Origin: Gemmatimonadales bacterium
GTDB lineage: Bacteria; Gemmatimonadota; Gemmatimonadetes; Longimicrobiales; Gaopeijiaceae
NCBI GenBank assembly: GCA_007695225.1
Contig: REED01000106.1
Coordinates: 1 to 34,005 of the forward strand
Direction: 5' to 3'
DNA: 34,005 bases
Below are positions 32,550 through 34,005 of this stretch, in pieces. The translations under genes were made by a program, and so were the position numbers. The notes beneath the pieces were generated by a model. The model ran no database searches. It was not told the DNA's origin and saw only the letters and a list, made by a program, of their open reading frames with translations. Each line of letters starts with the position of its first letter. Positions within the stretch are counted from its first letter, which is position 1.

Positions 32550-33719
32550 TCAAGCGTCAGCGTCTGCCCTTTCTCCTTCTCCTCTAGACACTTCCATGAG
32601 TTTGACGAACTGGTCGAAGAGGTACTGGGAGTCGTGGGGTCCAGGGGCGGACTCGGGATGGTACTGGACGGAGAACACCGGAAGGGATCGGTGCTCAAGA
32701 CCTTCCACCGTCCCGTCATACAGATTCCGATGGGTAACCCGGAGGCCGGGAGCTCCCGGAATCTCTTCTCCCTGCGGGGCCTCCACGGCGAATCCATGGT
32801 TCTGTGAGGTGATCTCAACTGTTTCCCGGGCCGAGGCCTTCACCGGGTGGTTGGCTCCATGATGGCCAAAGGGGAGTTTGTAGGTGCGCCCCCCGAAGGC
32901 CCGTGCGATGAGCTGGTGCCCGAGGCAGATGCCGAAAACCGGGATTCCACGATCCGCCAGTCCGCGGATGGTCCGGGTGGCCAACTCCACCGCCGCCGGG
33001 TCGCCGGGGCCATTGGAGATGAAGAATCCATCGGGGTTCTCCTCCAGGACCTGCTCCAGGGCGGTCTCCACCGGGACCACTGTCACACGGCAACCTCGTT
33101 CCGCGAGGAGCTTCGGGGAGTGGGCTTTCACTCCGAAGTCGTATGCCACGACGTGGAAGCGCTCCTGGCCGATAGCGGGTACCTGGTAGCTCTCTTCGGT
33201 GGAGACCCCGCAGGCGAGGTCCAGCCCTTCCATGCGGGGATGTCGCCGGATGCGCTCCAGGAACTGGGACTCCGGGGTGGACGCCGGAGCGATTCCCCCC
33301 CGCATTGCACCTTTGGTGCGGATGTGCCGGGTGAGAGCCCGGGTGTCCACCTCGCTGATGGCCACGATTCCATGTTCCCGGAGGTAGTCCGCCAGGCTCC
33401 CCTGGCTACGCCAGGAAGAATGTCGACGGGCGACTTCCCGAACGATGAACCCCGCCACCGCCGGGAGGGCTGACTCCCGGTCCTCAGACGTGACACCGTA
33501 GTTTCCGATCTGCGGCGCTGTCATCGCCACCAACTGACCGGTATAGGAGGGATCGGTGAGGATCTCCTGGTATCCAGTCATCGCGGTGTTGAAGACGACC
33601 TCTCCCAGGGACTCGCCCGGGGACCCCACCGCGATGCCGTCGAAGCGCCGCCCGTCCTCCAGAAGGAGATAGGCGGGGGAGCGAGGGGATGGCTGGATGG
33701 GCACGTACGGCTCCGGCAT
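32550..33719 (-). CDS. carA: Carbamoyl-phosphate synthase small (glutaminase) subunit
   Basis: This subunit hydrolyses glutamine and passes ammonia to the large subunit CarB for carbamoyl phosphate, a precursor of arginine and pyrimidines. The 389-residue product has the CarA N-terminal domain (FNTAMTGYQEILTDPSYTGQ). A class I glutamine amidotransferase domain follows: nucleophile Cys 265 in GICLGHQ, and His 354 and Glu 356 in QYHPES. NGPGDP is also conserved. ATG at 33719 is preferred to a GTG 48 bases upstream, which would add Pro-rich residues. It also leaves a sensible 57-base leader from the predicted promoter. carB is not next to it in this window. Confidence 0.96.
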   Translation of the reverse strand: MPEPYVPIQPSPRSPAYLLLEDGRRFDGIAVGSPGESLGEVVFNTAMTGYQEILTDPSYTGQLVAMTAPQIGNYGVTSEDRESALPAVAGFIVREVARRHSSWRSQGSLADYLREHGIVAISEVDTRALTRHIRTKGAMRGGIAPASTPESQFLERIRRHPRMEGLDLACGVSTEESYQVPAIGQERFHVVAYDFGVKAHSPKLLAERGCRVTVVPVETALEQVLEENPDGFFISNGPGDPAAVELATRTIRGLADRGIPVFGICLGHQLIARAFGGRTYKLPFGHHGANHPVKASARETVEITSQNHGFAVEAPQGEEIPGAPGLRVTHRNLYDGTVEGLEHRSLPVFSVQYHPESAPGPHDSQYLFDQFVKLMEVSRGEGERADADA

Positions 33720-33782
33720 CGGTTTGAGGGAGGGAGGGGGCGATGGGCGTCGACATGGATCCACCACGCCTCTTCGGGACGG

Positions 33783-33810
33783 AATGTAGACCGGGGGGTC
33801 TCATCGTCAA
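33783..33810 (-). promoter_or_regulatory. Probable carA promoter
   Basis: On the minus strand TTGACG (33810-33805), a 16-base spacer and TACATT (33788-33783) form a sigma70-like pair. The -10 box is the same hexamer as in the nuo promoter. A perfect TTGACA also occurs at 33835-33830 but has no matching -10 at the right distance. Confidence 0.45.
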
Positions 33811-33881
33811 GCGAGGCGACCCCACCTGATGTCAATCCCAGCCCCTCGGTAGCTACCAAACTTCGGCTATACTACACTAGA

Positions 33882-34005
33882 AGGCTGTTGAAGAAGTAGA
33901 GGGCGCCACCGTTGGGAGCGCCAGGGAGCCGCATCGTAGGCGGCGACCCGCAGGCATAGCGAGAGCTACGTCGAGGGGAGCCAACGACCGAGGGGGCTCC
34001 CTGCC
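33882..34005. mobile_element. Probable left end of an insertion sequence, cut by the window edge
   Basis: GGCTGTTGAAGAAGT at 33882 resembles the terminal bases shared by several IS groups such as IS1182-like and IS5-like elements. The following 120 bases are dense in self-complementary units typical of the non-coding lead of such elements. CAGGGAGCC at 33922-33930 pairs with GGCTCCCTG at 33995-34003, and GGCGC/GCGCC and TAGC/GCTA are smaller examples. No transposase is in view because the window ends. Family membership is a pattern-based guess. Confidence 0.4.

Noticed and set aside
1-34005. CRISPR arrays, rRNA or tRNA genes, phage genes or toxin-antitoxin pairs
   Set aside because: No regularly spaced repeats, RNA gene patterns or relevant proteins were seen on either strand.

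Overview
The window is high-GC DNA from a Gram-negative, aerobically respiring bacterium. Nearly every gene lies on the minus strand. Gram-negative character is inferred from two lipoproteins, a Spy-like periplasmic protein and an ECF sigma/zinc anti-sigma pair. Respiration is shown by a complete 14-subunit complex I operon and a three-gene succinate dehydrogenase of the fused cytochrome b558 type. The mix (type-B SDH, nuoA-N followed by a phosphohexomutase, UPF0182 protein) would suit Gemmatimonadota or a related phylum. That placement is inference only; no rRNA is present.

Layout, left to right. 85-1796 holds a CPA1-type K+/H+ antiporter gene split by a frameshift at a run of eight C (minus strand) and lacking an ordinary start codon. 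1851-2828 is a tandem universal stress protein gene just upstream of it. 2829-3549 is a gene-poor gap with two strong inverted repeats and one doubtful ORF. 3550-7741 carries a UPF0182 membrane protein and a phosphomannomutase/phosphoglucomutase, which overlap. 7844-22775 is the nuoA-N operon, read right to left from a good sigma70 promoter at 22825-22854. 23255-23809, the only convincing plus-strand gene, is dcd (dCTP deaminase), with its own promoter and a roughly 180-nt leader. 23840-26127 holds two translationally coupled lipoproteins, an FKBP-type prolyl isomerase and an amidohydrolase. 26272-29702 is sdhCAB. 29796-30242 may hold a very small transcription unit. 30243-31889 is an ECF sigma factor, its zinc-binding anti-sigma factor and a Spy/CpxP-like protein in one operon. 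32017-32319 is an HU/IHF-type DNA-binding protein and 32550-33719 is carA. The last 124 bases look like the start of an insertion sequence.

How the genes work together: NADH (complex I) and succinate (complex II) both feed the quinone pool, and complex I generates the proton gradient. The K+/H+ antiporter and stress protein would act in ion and stress homeostasis. dcd and carA serve pyrimidine supply, and the sigma operon probably watches the envelope. Most of the window is well-conserved core metabolism. The points deserving a second look are the broken antiporter, the NuoG that keeps the N7 cluster site in a shortened chain, the sigma/anti-sigma/Spy module, the small intergenic unit, and the structured non-coding stretches.
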